Assembly: GCF_009176305.1 (NCBI RefSeq)
Contig: NZ_BLAJ01000006.1
Coordinates: forward strand, 62,001-126,000
Direction: 5' to 3'
Source of the DNA: Martinezella dioscoreae
GTDB lineage: Bacteria > Pseudomonadota > Alphaproteobacteria > Rhizobiales > Rhizobiaceae
DNA: 64,000 bases
In this document: in pieces, positions 63,179 to 64,000 of the stretch
Layout: the number at the start of each line of letters is the position of its first letter
How positions within the stretch are numbered: position 1 is the first letter of the stretch
Made by a program: the position numbers and the translations under genes
The notes under the pieces: generated by a model
The model's database searches: none
What the model saw: the letters and a program-made list of their open reading frames with translations, nothing else
What the model was told of the DNA's origin: nothing

Positions 63179-64000
63179 TGTCGAACATCGATCTCAATCG
63201 TCTGATCAGAACGCTTGAGCCAGCATTGCGCGTCGGTCTCGAGGCTGCGGCGTCGCTCGCAGCACGTGATCGCCATGCGAATGTCGATGTCGCACATTGG
63301 ATATTGTCGTTGCTGGATGTATCCGAAGTTAGCTCTTTGTTTGAAGAGCTTAGCGTTTCTTCCGCGGCGCTCCGCGCCGAGCTTGATAGCGCCATCGCCG
63401 ACCTGCCGAGAGGCGATGGTGCCGCACTGGTGCTCTCTCAAAATTTGCTCGCTCTGATGCGCGAGGCATGGCTTGTCGCGTCGCTCCAATGTGGGCGGAG
63501 CCACATCACGCTCGCCGATCTTTTGACCGCGTTGAGCGACGACCAGTCGCTGCGAATCATGGCGCGGGGCATGGCGCCTTCGCTGCGCGGCCTTGATCGC
63601 AACGCGCTCGAAAAAAAATTGAACGCGACTTCCGCTTCCGATGGCGCATCGTCATTGTCAGAGAATTCCGAAACCGTTACCGCCGCCGGCGAGAACGAAT
63701 TCCTGCGCCTCTACACACGCGATATGACGGCGGATGCAAGACTTGGTCGTATCGATCCGGTCATCGGGCGTGATCGCGAGCTGCGCCAGGTGATCGATAT
63801 CCTGATGCGCCGCCGGCAGAACAATCCGATGCTGGTTGGCGAAGCGGGTGTCGGCAAGACTGCCGTTGCCGAGGCGCTGGCGCTGGAAATTGAGGCCGGC
63901 AACGTGCCTGACATGCTGAAGCCGGTACGGATTCTTCTTCTCGATCTTAGCCTGCTGCAGGCTGGCGCCGGCGTGAAAGGCGAGTTCGAGCGCCGCTTGC
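63179..64000 (+). CDS. clpV: T6SS ATPase ClpV/TssH (N-terminal part, runs off window)
   Basis: 274 codons of an AAA+ unfoldase. A Clp_N domain at about 1-150 (NVDVAHWILSLLDVSEVSSL) binds contracted sheath. A linker precedes TRDMTADARLGRIDPVIGRD and the first Walker A GEAGVGKT at 220-227. The start is GTG 63179, after GAGGGAGG. It recycles the TssB/TssC sheath. It is divergent from tssA. The second AAA domain is beyond the window. Confidence 0.94.

Noticed and set aside
1..64000. CRISPR arrays, tRNA or rRNA genes, prophage, conjugation or replication genes
   Set aside because: No regular spaced repeats, cloverleaf sequences, rRNA segments or phage/plasmid gene families were recognised in the window.

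Overview
The window reads as chromosome or large-replicon DNA of a Rhizobiales bacterium, most likely Rhizobium or a close relative. The basis is GC-rich coding, many ABC uptake operons with UgpC/MalK-type ATPases, HWE-family histidine kinases, a DUF982-like protein, GGAAC-N16/17-GTT (EcfG-type) promoters, an IS6-family remnant, and a type VI secretion locus in the rhizobial imp order. No tRNA, rRNA or CRISPR array was seen.

Region 1 (1-14923) is a catabolic island. A BtpA-like protein (cut by the window edge) and a DeoR regulator lie on the minus strand. Divergent from them runs a tightly packed plus-strand operon: short-chain dehydrogenase, sugar-type ABC ATPase, FGGY kinase, HAD phosphatase, a biuret-hydrolase-like cysteine hydrolase, a second hydrolase of the same fold that lacks all three catalytic residues, and allophanate hydrolase. 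A convergent minus-strand operon supplies the binding protein and two permeases but no ATPase. A divergent plus-strand pair encodes a flavin monooxygenase and a questin-oxidase-like protein. Together they look like uptake and breakdown of a nitrogen-rich compound with a polyol or sugar part, ending in ammonia release through allophanate. The substrate is unknown.

Region 2 (14924-22035) holds two small conserved genes and a complete CUT1 sugar ABC operon headed by a GntR/FadR-type regulator with a FadR-like palindrome in its promoter. Region 3 (22036-27074) has decayed oppD/oppF remnants, then an aldonate (galactonate-like) module: GntR regulator, enolase-superfamily dehydratase and MFS importer.

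Region 4 (27075-43138) is an accessory and stress region full of decay. It contains broken NmrA-like, IS6 transposase, HWE kinase (two), response regulator (two), LigD-type ligase and membrane-protein genes. Among them are intact genes: an HWE kinase and response regulator, CspA, ribosomal protein S21, small basic proteins, a low-affinity iron permease-like protein, a manganese catalase fused to a DUF892 domain, a Tat-exported esterase and a TetR regulator. Four candidate general-stress (EcfG) promoters precede intact genes here.

Region 5 (43139-64000) begins with a Wza-like lipoprotein convergent with the type VI secretion operon. The operon runs on the minus strand from tssA (about 62950) to the kinase impN (44293): tssA, tssB, tssC, a tssC paralogue (impD), tagJ, tssE, tssF, tssG, fha, tssK, tssL with an OmpA-like domain, tssM, a TagF-PP2C fusion and the kinase. 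Most junctions are ATGA or short overlaps. clpV (tssH) starts divergently at 63179 and runs off the window. Hcp, VgrG and effector genes are not in view and presumably lie to the right.
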